A DNA stretch of 64,000 nucleotides from the NCBI RefSeq assembly GCF_022968795.1, contig NZ_JALJRB010000002.1, positions 62,001 through 126,000 on the forward strand, written 5' to 3'. Shown piece by piece: positions 8,530-17,688 of the stretch (its first letter is position 1; the number at the start of each line of letters is the position of its first letter). The translations under genes and the position numbers were made by a program. This DNA comes from Desulfatitalea alkaliphila. Its GTDB lineage: Bacteria; Desulfobacterota; Desulfobacteria; Desulfobacterales; Desulfosarcinaceae. The notes under the pieces were generated by a model. It was not told where the DNA came from. It saw only the letters and a list, made by a program, of their open reading frames with translations, and searched no databases.

Positions 8530-10596
8530 ATGGCCCTTCAGATCCTGTTTCGCTTTCTCTTCCTCGGTCTTGTCGCCCTGCCGCTAGGGGTCCCGGCCCT
8601 GGCGGCGGACAACCGAACCCCTGGTCCGGCATCGCCGGCCGACGACACTTTGCTGATGTTCGTGGGCGAGCGCACCCCCATGCTGCGCATCGCCTCCCGG
8701 CGCGAGCAAAGCGCCTGGCAGGCGCCGGCCATCGCCCGGGTGATCGAGCGCGATGAACTCCGGGAGCGGGGAGCGCACACCCTGAGCCAGGCCCTGGAAA
8801 CGGTGCCCGGCTTTTTGATGGCGCCCCGGGAGTGGGGCACCCTGCCCTACCAGCGCGGCATCCCCAACGGCACCCTCTTTCTGCACGACACCGTTCCCGT
8901 CCAATCGGAAGTCAACAAGGCGCTCCACCACATCGACCATGCGCTGCCCCTCTGGTCCGCCAAGCAGATCGAAATCATCAGCGGCCCCGGATCGGTGCTC
9001 TGGGGCCCGGACGCCTTCGCCGGCATCGTCAACCTGGTGCCCCTGACCGGCAAGGACCTGCAAGGGGTGGAAAGCGGCGCCTTTTACGGCCTCCCGGGCG
9101 ACCAGCACGGCGCCTTTGTCAACGCCGGCTACGACGGCGGCCTGTGGGACGGTTTCCTCTCCCTCAGCGGCCGCCGGGGCCGCCACGACAGCCGCGCCCG
9201 CAACATCGTGCGCTTCACCGGCCCGGACGGCCGGCCCCTGCCCCCCGAGCAGCGGGCGGGCCGGGATTTGCCGGACGATGCGGAATACCTGGACATTTAC
9301 GGCCACTTCGCCCACGGCGGCTGGTTGAACCTCTCGGGACGCCTGGCCCTCAACCAAACCCCCTACACCATGACCGCCGGCAACGGTGCAATCGCCTGGG
9401 GCGAAACCCGCGGCACCCCCTTCGGCTTCTTAAAGATGGAGGCCAAGCGCGACCTGGATTGGCGCTCGGCCCTCAAGCTCACCGCCTACTATACGCACCT
9501 GGCCCACGAACACGAGGTGATCGACCGCAAACGCACCCTGAGGGAGTCCACCGGCTATGGGGAGCTGGTCTACGACCGCACCCTTTTTCAAGGCGCCGGC
9601 CGGTTCACCGGCGGCCTGTCCCACCGACACCGCACCATCCGCAACGCCCCCATATGGACCGGGTATCTGCCCGGCTACTTGGCTTCGGAGAACCCAACCT
9701 TCACTCCCATCGTTTTGGAAACCGACTTTCACAGCCGGATGACCTCCCTGTTCGGCCAGTACATGCACACCTTCGGCCCCGTCGATCTCTTTGCCGGCTT
9801 GCGCCACGACATGCACGCCAACCTGGCGGACCAGACCAGCGTCAACGCCGGCATCGGCTGGTCCCCGGCGCGCAGTTGGCGCCTCAAGCTGCAGTACGGC
9901 ACCGCCTACCGCACCCCCTTCTCCCGCCAGCGACACACCGGCAGCCACCCCGACCCGGAGGAGATCCACAGCGCCAACCTGCAACTGGCCTGGCAACCCG
10001 ACCAACGGCTGGAGACCTCTGCCACGGGCTTCTTCCAGCGCATCGACCGCCATGTGCTGGAGGACCCCTACGCCGGACTATCCCAGCCCAACCGCCAGGA
10101 GATCTACGGTGTTGAACTGGAAGCGCGCATCCGCCCCCACAAGACCCTCTCCCTCCATGCCGGACTGACCTGGACGGCCAACAGCGGCCCTGATGAAAAG
10201 TACCGCTACCTGGAAGCCATTGTACTGGAACCCGACGGCACCATCCGCGAGCTTTACGGCGAAAACACCTACCCCTACGACCTTGGCGCCGACCTGCTGT
10301 TCACCGCCGGCGCCACATGGCGGCCCCTGAACCGCCTGAGCCTGAACCTGCGCACCGTCCACGTGGCCGCCCGCCATCTGATCCTGCCCCGGCAGGAGGC
10401 CTTGGGACGGACGCAGGCCCCCGCGTTCTGGCGGCTGGATGCCGCCGCCGTGATCCGCGACGTCCTCCGACCCGGCATGGACCTGGAAATCGCCCTGCGC
10501 AACTTCACAGACCGGCGACACCCTACCCCCGGTACCTACGACATTTTTCAAAGCGAACCCTTCACCGCCACATTTATACTTCGCGTCCGGTGGTGA
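8530..10596 (+). CDS. TonB-dependent outer-membrane receptor
   Basis: 688 residues, starting five bases after the response regulator stop. A signal peptide (cleavage near ALAA, residue 26) is followed by a plug domain (about 60-190) containing RVIERDELRERGAHTLSQAL and IEIISGPGSVLWGPDAFAGI, and a beta-barrel ending in FILRVRW with a terminal aromatic residue as required for BAM insertion. It probably imports a chelate, cofactor or oligosaccharide across the outer membrane. No ExbB/ExbD/TonB is in the window. Co-transcription with a binding protein and two-component system suggests ligand-responsive expression. The substrate cannot be told. Confidence 0.92.
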   Translation: MALQILFRFLFLGLVALPLGVPALAADNRTPGPASPADDTLLMFVGERTPMLRIASRREQSAWQAPAIARVIERDELRERGAHTLSQALETVPGFLMAPREWGTLPYQRGIPNGTLFLHDTVPVQSEVNKALHHIDHALPLWSAKQIEIISGPGSVLWGPDAFAGIVNLVPLTGKDLQGVESGAFYGLPGDQHGAFVNAGYDGGLWDGFLSLSGRRGRHDSRARNIVRFTGPDGRPLPPEQRAGRDLPDDAEYLDIYGHFAHGGWLNLSGRLALNQTPYTMTAGNGAIAWGETRGTPFGFLKMEAKRDLDWRSALKLTAYYTHLAHEHEVIDRKRTLRESTGYGELVYDRTLFQGAGRFTGGLSHRHRTIRNAPIWTGYLPGYLASENPTFTPIVLETDFHSRMTSLFGQYMHTFGPVDLFAGLRHDMHANLADQTSVNAGIGWSPARSWRLKLQYGTAYRTPFSRQRHTGSHPDPEEIHSANLQLAWQPDQRLETSATGFFQRIDRHVLEDPYAGLSQPNRQEIYGVELEARIRPHKTLSLHAGLTWTANSGPDEKYRYLEAIVLEPDGTIRELYGENTYPYDLGADLLFTAGATWRPLNRLSLNLRTVHVAARHLILPRQEALGRTQAPAFWRLDAAAVIRDVLRPGMDLEIALRNFTDRRHPTPGTYDIFQSEPFTATFILRVRW

Positions 10597-10621
10597 TAAT
10601 TACCAGACGAGGCCAATCCCC

Positions 10622-11401
10622 ATGCCACCCTACAAACTCCACAACATATTGAATAAACTATTTATAAAGATATTTTCACCGAATAAGGACACGACGACGC
10701 AGGTACCCCTGCCTCCTGAAGTCTACATGCGCCTCGTATGCGGCCAGCATGATGACCTGGCGGACCAATTCAACTGGGCAGGCGAGGTAGTCCTTAACAT
10801 GCTGGACGAAGAGGGCATGACCGCAGACGGCACCTCCTTTCTGGATGTCGGATGCGGCTGCGGACGTATTGCGCGCCGGTTGATGGAACGACCCATTTCC
10901 AGTTACACTGGCTTTGATCGCCACCCGGGCATGATCCGTTGGTGCAGGGAACAAATCGGTGCCCGGGATCCTCGCTTCGCCTTCCACTATTTCAGCCTGC
11001 AGAGCAGCTACCAAACTCTGGATGGCCACAAAGGACGACAACCCGCATCCGCCTTCGCCTTTCCCTATCCGGCTGCGTCCTTCAGTGCCGTACTGCTGGC
11101 CTCCATCTTCACTCACATGCCACTTCAGGAAAGTGTGCACTATTTAAGGGAATTGTACCGGGTACTGGCTCCCGGGGGGAAGATCCTGCTGTCGGTCTTT
11201 CTCAGTGATGATGAGGAGGATGGCTGCTCAGAGGTCGATTTTTACTATCATACCGGCACCTTCCTGGGCTGCCTGGAAGAGATCGGTTTTAAGGCCCGGT
11301 TTAGACAGAAGCTGGCGGAGCACCATTGGTACACCCTGTCCACGTCCGAGGCGGCACCTGCACTGCTACTTGATAGGGATGTTGAACAAACATCTGGTTG
11401 A
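10622..11401 (+). CDS. Class I SAM-dependent methyltransferase
   Basis: 259 residues. Motif I FLDVGCGCG lies at about residues 73-81, followed by an acidic post-I region (TGFDRHPGMI), and LYRVLAPGGKILLSVFL is the conserved segment after motif III. This is the Methyltransf_11/25 type. The N-terminus is Lys/Asn-rich and codon use is less GC-biased than in the upstream genes, hinting at separate ancestry. It lies 25 bases after the TonB receptor but without overlap, so co-transcription is uncertain. The substrate is unknown; no glycan genes are directly adjacent. Confidence 0.8.
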   Translation: MPPYKLHNILNKLFIKIFSPNKDTTTQVPLPPEVYMRLVCGQHDDLADQFNWAGEVVLNMLDEEGMTADGTSFLDVGCGCGRIARRLMERPISSYTGFDRHPGMIRWCREQIGARDPRFAFHYFSLQSSYQTLDGHKGRQPASAFAFPYPAASFSAVLLASIFTHMPLQESVHYLRELYRVLAPGGKILLSVFLSDDEEDGCSEVDFYYHTGTFLGCLEEIGFKARFRQKLAEHHWYTLSTSEAAPALLLDRDVEQTSG

Positions 11402-11600
11402 ATCCGGCCACGACTGGCTGAATTCAACCAATCTCCACGCTAATGCCTCCCCTTCATCTACGATCACCAAAACGTGCAAACCATAGATAAACTGATTTTT
11501 CAATTGGTTGTCATCTGCAAAACCGCCACCACACACCGTGGTACACAAATTGCTTGTTGTCAGATGATGTTCGAGCCAACACCAAACCCGACGGCGTGCG

Positions 11601-13079
11601 ATGAACTTCTGCGATCATATCAAGTATAAAATGTGCATCCTCATGGCGGCGCTATCCGTCCTACTGATCACACCGTTCAGTGGCCGGGCAGACTTTCGCG
11701 AGGAGATGGCGACGCAACTGCTCCATCTGTTCAATTCCGCCCGCTCAAATCCCGCCGGCGTCGCCGCCACCATCGGCGTGTCCGCCGACGAACTGGCCTT
11801 GATTCGGCCCGGGCTCGCCCCTTCCCTCGATCATGGCTTGCCTCCGCTCGAGGCCGAGACTGTCCTCGGAGAGACAGCTCGCCGGCACACCGCCCACATG
11901 CTGGCCACCAACCATTTCGCCTACGATGACCCCGACGGCCTGCCCCTGGCCGAGCGGCTGCGCCGACAAGGTTATTTTGCCCGGCTCACCGGGGAAGGTA
12001 TTGGACTGGTTGGGTTTTTCAACTTCATAGACCCGCAACAGGCGGTGGGTCAAATTTTTGACAGCCTTCTCCGGCGAGAGCTCGACCCGTCCCGGAGCGC
12101 ACAGCTGACATTTTTACAGCCGGCATTCCAGCATGTCGGCATCGCGTTCGACTCAGGGCCCATGATGCTCAATGGCTTGAATTACAACGTGTACATGGTG
12201 ACATGTTACTTCGGGCAGCCTTTGGTTTTCGAGAAAAGCGAAATGCGCCAAATGTCCCGCCAGCTCACGGCCATGATCAACCAGTTCCGCGCCGACCCGG
12301 CGGGAGTGGTCCAGTCGCTGGGCCTGGATGCAGCAAGCTTTTTTGCCGAATCCGCCTTCCCGCCGGATGATTTCCTTTATGCCGCCGCGCCGCCGCTCGT
12401 TTCCAACGCCGTGCTCGAACTGGTTGCCGGCCGGCTGGCCGACGAAACAGGGGGCGTTCCCCATGAATATTTGGCGCCGAATCCGGAACACATTGCGCAG
12501 CAGCTTTCGGAAGCCGGGTACATCCCGGTCCAAAGCGCATATACCCTTTCCATGGCCGCCCTCTCCGACATCGGCGATGGACGGCAAGCCCTGGACACGC
12601 TTTTCACGGATCTGGTCCTGGGGGAAATGGCATATTACAGAACCCTCGGCACACTGAAACTGCTTGACGAACGGGTCAAGGACATCGGCGTCGCCATTGC
12701 GGCGAGTGTGCACGATCCTTGGACCGGCGGCAGAAGCGGCGACATTTCGGCAACGGTGCTGTTAGGCGTGACACCCAACTCCGATGTAGACTATATCGTC
12801 GGCTCCGTTTATATAGACAAAGATCATAACTGGCTCCACAACCTCGGCGAGGGGTTGGCGGGAATAAGAGTCACACTCGCCTCGACCGCGGAAGACGAAC
12901 ATCACGATGCGGCCTTCCGCGAAACCGTGACCAACGATGCGGGGACCTTTGCCATCCCCGTCGATCAATCGGGGGCTCACGAGGTACGTTTGTACATCCC
13001 CGGTGATGAACCCGTCGACTATTGGGTGCAAACCGAAGGGGCAAATGTGCTTCTGGACCATTCCCTGCTGCCTCGATGA
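11601..13079 (+). CDS. Secreted protein with tandem CAP-like domains and Cna-B-like C-terminus
   Basis: 492 residues with a signal peptide (about 1-30). Residues about 35-210 form a bacterial CAP/SCP domain, with LLHLFNSARSNPAGVA, the helix ARRHTAHMLATNHFAYDD and a strand segment ending VYMVTCYFG. Residues about 215-385 look like a degenerate second copy: QLTAMINQFRADPAGVVQSL aligns with the first-domain start, but the His-rich helix is replaced (AGRLADETGG). The C-terminal part (about 395-490) has a Cna-B/SdrD-like fold signature GSVYIDKDHNWLHNLGEGLA. CAP proteins are extracellular and of varied function. The gene stands alone, flanked by about 200 bases on each side. Confidence 0.72.
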   Translation: MNFCDHIKYKMCILMAALSVLLITPFSGRADFREEMATQLLHLFNSARSNPAGVAATIGVSADELALIRPGLAPSLDHGLPPLEAETVLGETARRHTAHMLATNHFAYDDPDGLPLAERLRRQGYFARLTGEGIGLVGFFNFIDPQQAVGQIFDSLLRRELDPSRSAQLTFLQPAFQHVGIAFDSGPMMLNGLNYNVYMVTCYFGQPLVFEKSEMRQMSRQLTAMINQFRADPAGVVQSLGLDAASFFAESAFPPDDFLYAAAPPLVSNAVLELVAGRLADETGGVPHEYLAPNPEHIAQQLSEAGYIPVQSAYTLSMAALSDIGDGRQALDTLFTDLVLGEMAYYRTLGTLKLLDERVKDIGVAIAASVHDPWTGGRSGDISATVLLGVTPNSDVDYIVGSVYIDKDHNWLHNLGEGLAGIRVTLASTAEDEHHDAAFRETVTNDAGTFAIPVDQSGAHEVRLYIPGDEPVDYWVQTEGANVLLDHSLLPR

Positions 13080-13313
13080 TACCGTCGGGGATGCAAGGAG
13101 GAAGGCCGAAATGCCTTGCGCATGCCAGGGGATTGGCCTTACGCCGACCAAACGCCGAAGGCGTTCCGCCGGAACCGGAAGCACTGCTATGTTTCATGTC
13201 AACAGGCGTATGTGAAAGGGGGGATGCATAAAAACGAAAGCGGTTTGATCTTATTTTATGTGATGTGCAAGCTCGGCAATTTCATTTTAACCCACGAATA
13301 AAGAGGAAACAGT

Positions 13314-14783
13314 ATGAAACGATTTACATTGATTGCCTTGGCCGCAATGCTGATTGTCACCATGGCTGCGGGGGCCGCCCTCGCCGATTCCTACAACGTC
13401 ACCGCCAACTTCGGTATCCGCGTGACGGAACAGGGCACCTCCGAGCGCGTCGGCGCCATTACACTCCAGGGCGCAACAGCTGCCGATCTGTTCGAAGCTG
13501 GCCCACCCGAGCAAGCTATTGTCGGGGAACTGCTCGGCGGCGCCACCATCAGCCGCACCTTCGCCGCCTCCTACGATTACGGTGGAACCCTGATCGAAGA
13601 ATGGACCCCGACCGCTGGCGACCGTTATGGCGACGCAACTCTGGCGGCCGACTACTATGTCGTCGCCATCGCGGGCCAGGATTTCTTCTCCATCCAGATC
13701 AACGTTGACTCGGTAGCCGACGAAACGGTGGTGCTCGGGCACGACGATGCCAGCGCCCTGTGCTTCAACATCGCCGGCACCCAGTACACCGCCAGTGACC
13801 CCAACCGCCAGTTGGTGCTGGTCAGCTATGCGGACAACCTGTTCAACACCTACTCCGGCGACATTTATGTCGCCACCGTTAAAGCCCGCTCCATTGCCTT
13901 CGACCTTTGCGGCAAGGCCCTGCCCTATGACATCATCACTGTCTCCGGACTCGGACAGGGTGAGGATTGCGGCATCGGGTTCGGCGAAGAGTGCATCTTC
14001 CGGTTCACCGACAATGCTTCCGGCGCCCTGAACGGCCCCTACCGATTCGTCATCGGAAAGACCACCGGCGCCAAAGCAGGGGTTGGCTTCGAGGCGATCT
14101 ACATCGAAAAATTGGAAGCCGGATCCTGGGTGAACATCAATGGCCTTGGCGTGGCCGCGACCGTGACCAACCGCCGCAACCGTTTGGGCGAGGCCGACCT
14201 GACAATGGATCCGGCCGAAACTTCTGAAATCACGGTTACTTCCACCCTGACCGGCCCGGGCTCCTATCGGATCGTCGCCGCTTATGAATATGACACCTGC
14301 GTGCCCATTACGCCGGGCGTCTGGACGATCGACATTTTCGCAAACCTGATTCCCTGCGGTTCCAGCTTCAGCGCAATCGACTGGGATGCCATGGAGTTCT
14401 TCGATCCGGCCGGCACCCCCATGGCCGCCGTATTCCCCTATGCCGCGGCTACCGCGGGCGGCGCCTGGTTCAACGGCCTGGTGTTCACCAACCCGCTGTC
14501 CACACCGGTGACCATCGACGTGCAGATTGTCGAAGCCGACGGCGACATGTACATCGGCCAGGTTACCGTTCCGGGCAACGAGATGGTCGTGGGCACGGTG
14601 GCGGACGTGGTCAACCCCGTCCTGGCCCCGAGCCACACCGACGCGGAATTCGGCGACGAGTCCTACGCCATTTACGCCGGCTCCGAGAGCGGCGCCTTCT
14701 ACGGCTTCCTGTTCATCGGCAACGGCACCATGGCCCAGGGCTATCTGCCTATTCTGACCAGCGGCGGCCACATGCTGCCATAA
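13314..14783 (+). CDS. Secreted surface-type protein of unknown function
   Basis: 489 residues with a clear signal peptide (cleavage near ALA-DS, residue 25) and a good ribosome site (AGAGGA). No enzymatic motif is visible. The composition (Gly, Ala, Thr, Asp, few Lys) and beta-rich pattern fit an exported structural or binding protein. Two pairs of Cys (around residues 150-230) could form disulfides. The last 110 residues (FPYAAATAGGAWFNGLVFTN onward) resemble the repeated beta modules near the C-terminus of the transglutaminase-like protein encoded at 18432. It is monocistronic: a 230-base leader precedes it and a strong terminator follows at 14894. Possibly abundant and a type II secretion substrate. 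Confidence 0.6.
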   Translation: MKRFTLIALAAMLIVTMAAGAALADSYNVTANFGIRVTEQGTSERVGAITLQGATAADLFEAGPPEQAIVGELLGGATISRTFAASYDYGGTLIEEWTPTAGDRYGDATLAADYYVVAIAGQDFFSIQINVDSVADETVVLGHDDASALCFNIAGTQYTASDPNRQLVLVSYADNLFNTYSGDIYVATVKARSIAFDLCGKALPYDIITVSGLGQGEDCGIGFGEECIFRFTDNASGALNGPYRFVIGKTTGAKAGVGFEAIYIEKLEAGSWVNINGLGVAATVTNRRNRLGEADLTMDPAETSEITVTSTLTGPGSYRIVAAYEYDTCVPITPGVWTIDIFANLIPCGSSFSAIDWDAMEFFDPAGTPMAAVFPYAAATAGGAWFNGLVFTNPLSTPVTIDVQIVEADGDMYIGQVTVPGNEMVVGTVADVVNPVLAPSHTDAEFGDESYAIYAGSESGAFYGFLFIGNGTMAQGYLPILTSGGHMLP

Positions 14784-14893
14784 CCACAGTCGGTCCGATT
14801 GACGACTGATACCAGAACCCCCCACCGGCCGGGCGCTTCCCCCTTGCGGGCGGCCCCGGCCGGCAAAAGATCCAAAGCAGTTCCGGTTTACCG

Positions 14894-14922
14894 AAAGAGG
14901 GGCCCGGCGGCCCCTCTTTTCC
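14894..14922 (+). terminator. Intrinsic terminator after the surface-protein gene
   Basis: Perfect 11-base-pair stem (AAAGAGGGGCC / GGCCCCTCTTT) with a four-base loop, ending in T residues, about 110 bases after the stop of the preceding gene and 40 before the next start. The A/T ends also allow some function in the reverse direction. Confidence 0.88.
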
Positions 14923-14962
14923 ATTCAGTTTGCCCGAATCAGCCAAGTAACAGGAATTGAAC

Positions 14963-16075
14963 ATGCACGATCCGACCCTCCAACGGTTTCCCCGGGAAAT
15001 CGCCGCTTATCTTCGGCGCACGGCCCTGCTCGCGTTGCTCGCCCTTGCATTCGTTGCCGGACCTGTTCCGGCCATGGCCGGAGACGCCGCCCCATCCCAG
15101 CGACTGCGCATCCTCGTAACCGGGAACCTGCAGGGAACCCTGCTGCCCACCTGGCACTGCACCGGCGAAAGCATCGGCGGCCTGCCCCGGCGGATGAGTT
15201 TTGTGCACTTCTTGCGGCAGGAATCGGCTGAGGAGGCTGTGCCGCTGCTGTTGATCGACAACGGCGCCTTCTTCGGCCGGGAATCTGAATTCCAGCTCTT
15301 TTATGCCGAATTCTACGCGGCCGTCTTCAACCGCATGGGGTACGATGTAATCAATTTGGGAGCGCCTGAGCTCACACAAGGCGATGCCGTGATAGACCGC
15401 ATGGTCCAACCCGCCGGCTTTTCGCTGATCGGTGGAAATGTGCGGCGCAAGGCGGCCGACACACCCTGGCGGCCCTACATGGTCAAGACCATTGGCGGCG
15501 TGCGCGTCGCCATGATCGGAATGGTCGGGCCCGACCGCCTTGCCGCCTCCGGTGGGGTGGAATCGGGCCCTCCGCACCAGGCCCTGCGGACCTTGATCGA
15601 GGAAATCGGGGATCAGGCCGACCTGGTGATCCTGATGGCCCAGATGACCCCCTTTCAGGCCGCGGCCCTTACCGAGGACATCCCCGGTGTCGACATCACC
15701 GTGACGGGATTCTCCAGCGATCCTTTCCACGACGAAACCCCGGCGGGTATGCTGCTGATGAGCCCTGGCAGCAATGGACAGTTCGTCGGCGTGTTGGATG
15801 TGGAAGTGGACCTTGGCCGTAAAAACGGCACAGCGCCGCGGGCGGACGTGACCTTTTTCGCCCTGGATGAATCGCTTCCCGACGATCCGTCGTTTTTCGA
15901 TATGACGCAGGCCCTCAACGACCAGATCGACAACGCCCGCGCCGAGGCCTATGCGCTGCGCAAGATCATCGGACAGCAGAAAGCTTCCAGCATGGTGGAG
16001 GAGACCCGCAACATGTCACCGGAAGAGTTTCTCAAAAACTATGACCACCGTTTGAACCGAAAGCAGGAACAATGA
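14963..16075 (+). CDS. UshA-like secreted protein with degenerate metal site (copy 1)
   Basis: 370 residues from the ATG at 14963; a TTG two codons earlier is possible. A signal peptide (about 1-38) leads into a metallophosphatase/5'-nucleotidase N-terminal fold: ILVTGNLQGTLLPTW aligns with the metal motif of UshA but lacks the Asp-x-His pair; LLIDNGAFF replaces the Gly-Asp motif; VINLGAPEL replaces Gly-Asn-His-Glu; no His-x-His is evident. It is therefore probably not a working nucleotidase. It ends in MSPEEFLKNYDH, shared with the paralogue at 16544. The stop overlaps the next gene (ATGA). NCBI annotates a family of UshA-like (seleno)proteins; whether this belongs there is recollection, not shown. 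Confidence 0.65.
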   Translation: MHDPTLQRFPREIAAYLRRTALLALLALAFVAGPVPAMAGDAAPSQRLRILVTGNLQGTLLPTWHCTGESIGGLPRRMSFVHFLRQESAEEAVPLLLIDNGAFFGRESEFQLFYAEFYAAVFNRMGYDVINLGAPELTQGDAVIDRMVQPAGFSLIGGNVRRKAADTPWRPYMVKTIGGVRVAMIGMVGPDRLAASGGVESGPPHQALRTLIEEIGDQADLVILMAQMTPFQAAALTEDIPGVDITVTGFSSDPFHDETPAGMLLMSPGSNGQFVGVLDVEVDLGRKNGTAPRADVTFFALDESLPDDPSFFDMTQALNDQIDNARAEAYALRKIIGQQKASSMVEETRNMSPEEFLKNYDHRLNRKQEQ

Positions 16076-16488
16076 AACTGCATGCATCGCAAATGGCCGG
16101 CCTGCTGGCGCTGCTTCTGCTTGCCGGATGCGCCCATTGGGGCGAACAGGATCCGCACGCCGAATTGCTGAAAAGTGTCACGGCCCATTGGCAGTACAAG
16201 CAGGAGAAGCAGTGGGACAAGGCCTATAACGCTTTCTGCAAGGATGTCCGCGAGCAGCAGTCCCGGACCCAATACATCCAGGGCGCCAACCTGGACACAT
16301 CGGCCTTTCGCATCGAGGAGGTCGTGCTGACCGAGGATGGAAAAGCCGGTGAAGTCACAGTGGTTTTCGACGCGGTGGTGCAAGGATTCACGCTCAAAGG
16401 TATCCAACTCAAGGAGCAGTGGCGGTACGAGAATGATGGTTGGTGCCTGGCGCCGTCCGGAACGCTCAAGGATCTGTTCAGCCGTTGA
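16072..16488 (+). CDS. Small lipoprotein, possibly NTF2-like
   Basis: 138 residues. The signal sequence ends in a lipobox (LLAGC, Cys at about residue 22), so this is a lipoprotein. The mature part has a helix-rich start (QYKQEKQWDKAYNAFCKDVREQQ) followed by beta strands ending in EQWRYENDGWCLAP, a pattern typical of small NTF2-like/DUF4878-type domains, but I cannot name a family. It lies between the two UshA-like genes and overlaps the first by four bases, suggesting it works with them at the membrane surface. Confidence 0.65.
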   Translation: MKLHASQMAGLLALLLLAGCAHWGEQDPHAELLKSVTAHWQYKQEKQWDKAYNAFCKDVREQQSRTQYIQGANLDTSAFRIEEVVLTEDGKAGEVTVVFDAVVQGFTLKGIQLKEQWRYENDGWCLAPSGTLKDLFSR

Positions 16489-16543
16489 CCCGTTGAAGCA
16501 TCGGAAGTCCTTCAGGACCCGATTCTTAGAACAAGGAGGGAGC

Positions 16544-17647
16544 ATGGGCCAGATGACCGGCCTTCGGACCGTTCCGCCGCGCACGGTCGCCTGCGTCTTG
16601 CTGATTTTGGCGGCCCTGCTGCTGGTTCCCCTTGGGCAGCCCGCGTCAGCGCAGGAAACCGCCCCGCCCAAGCCGATGCGGAGAGTGGTGGTTGTGGCCA
16701 CGAACGACTTGCGCGGCCAGCTGCTGCCGTGCGCGTACTGCGGCGATATCACCTTTGGCGGTCTTCCCCGACGGGCCGCATTTCTGCAAACCCTTCGCGC
16801 GAGTGCAGGGGAGACGCTCGCTCCGATGCCTTTCATCCTGATTGAAAACGGCGACCTCCTTGCGCCCGGCCAGGAGTTTCCGGATCTCCATGCGGAATTG
16901 CTTGTTTCGGCGCTCAACCGGATGGGTTACGATCTTTTCAGCATTGGCGCGGTGGATCTTCGGGGAGGGCCCAACCATTTGCGCAAGCTGGCGGATATGG
17001 CGGAATTTCCCTTGCTCGGCGCAAATGTGAATCCGCAAGTGGCGGACTCGCAACTGCAGCCCCTTGCATTCAAAACCATGGATGGCGTGCGGGTGGCCTT
17101 CATCGGTTGGATCGACCCCGAATCGATCATCAGAACCGCTTCAAGTCCGACACTTCCTGATGGCGCCGCCCTTCAGGAGCTGGTTGCCGAGGCACGCACC
17201 GAGGCAGACATCGTTATACTTTCGGCCCACATGCGGCTTTCCCGGATAAAAGCGTTGCTGCGCGTCGTTCCCGGCATTGATCTCGCGATTCTCTCGCATC
17301 ACCGGCAGACCTACCATGGTCGCATCGAGGGCGGTCCCCTGGTCATTAGCCCGGGCTGGAAAGGCGAAAAGGTGGCGGTCATACAACTGTCCTGGGACCC
17401 TGCGTCTAAGCGCGTCGCCGCCATGGACTACGCATTGCACACCCTCGACCGAACGATTGCCGACGACCCCGGCATGCTCCAAACGATATCCGCTTTCAAC
17501 GCAGAACTTGACGGCGCGCGGCAGGGGGAGAAGACGCGCCAAGCGATGGTCAAAGATATGGTGGAAAACGCGCGCCACATGTCTCCGGAAGAGTTTTTCA
17601 GAGCCTATGGGCTGTCATTGGACAACACTCCGCCAATGCAGCGCTGA
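16544..17647 (+). CDS. UshA-like secreted protein with degenerate metal site (copy 2)
   Basis: 367 residues from the ATG at 16544, which has an AAGGAGGG ribosome site; upstream in-frame codons lie in the lipoprotein gene. The signal peptide runs to about residue 38. It is a clear paralogue of the protein at 14963 over its whole length, sharing GGLPRR, LNRMGYD and the ending MSPEEFF. Metal motifs are less decayed: ATNDLRG keeps Asp but has Arg for His, NGDLL keeps Asp, and ILSHHRQT retains His residues. A CxxC pair (CAYC) sits straight after the first motif, which copy 1 has reduced to one Cys. Catalysis by a two-metal mechanism is doubtful; a redox or metal-binding role is possible. Confidence 0.65.
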   Translation: MGQMTGLRTVPPRTVACVLLILAALLLVPLGQPASAQETAPPKPMRRVVVVATNDLRGQLLPCAYCGDITFGGLPRRAAFLQTLRASAGETLAPMPFILIENGDLLAPGQEFPDLHAELLVSALNRMGYDLFSIGAVDLRGGPNHLRKLADMAEFPLLGANVNPQVADSQLQPLAFKTMDGVRVAFIGWIDPESIIRTASSPTLPDGAALQELVAEARTEADIVILSAHMRLSRIKALLRVVPGIDLAILSHHRQTYHGRIEGGPLVISPGWKGEKVAVIQLSWDPASKRVAAMDYALHTLDRTIADDPGMLQTISAFNAELDGARQGEKTRQAMVKDMVENARHMSPEEFFRAYGLSLDNTPPMQR

Positions 17648-17688
17648 AGGGAAACGAAAGAGCCATCGGAGAGGTGGAAGACAGCATC

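Noticed and set aside
6611-8632. 673-codon minus-strand frame opposite the kinase and response regulator
   Set aside because: Antisense shadow of two complete signalling genes with all catalytic motifs in the plus frame.
13287-14924. 545-codon minus-strand frame opposite the surface protein
   Set aside because: The plus strand has a signal peptide, ribosome site and terminator; the antisense frame runs through the terminator.
14963-17647. Selenocysteine in the UshA-like pair
   Set aside because: Both frames are complete and the relevant codons are TGC; no in-frame TGA is read through here.
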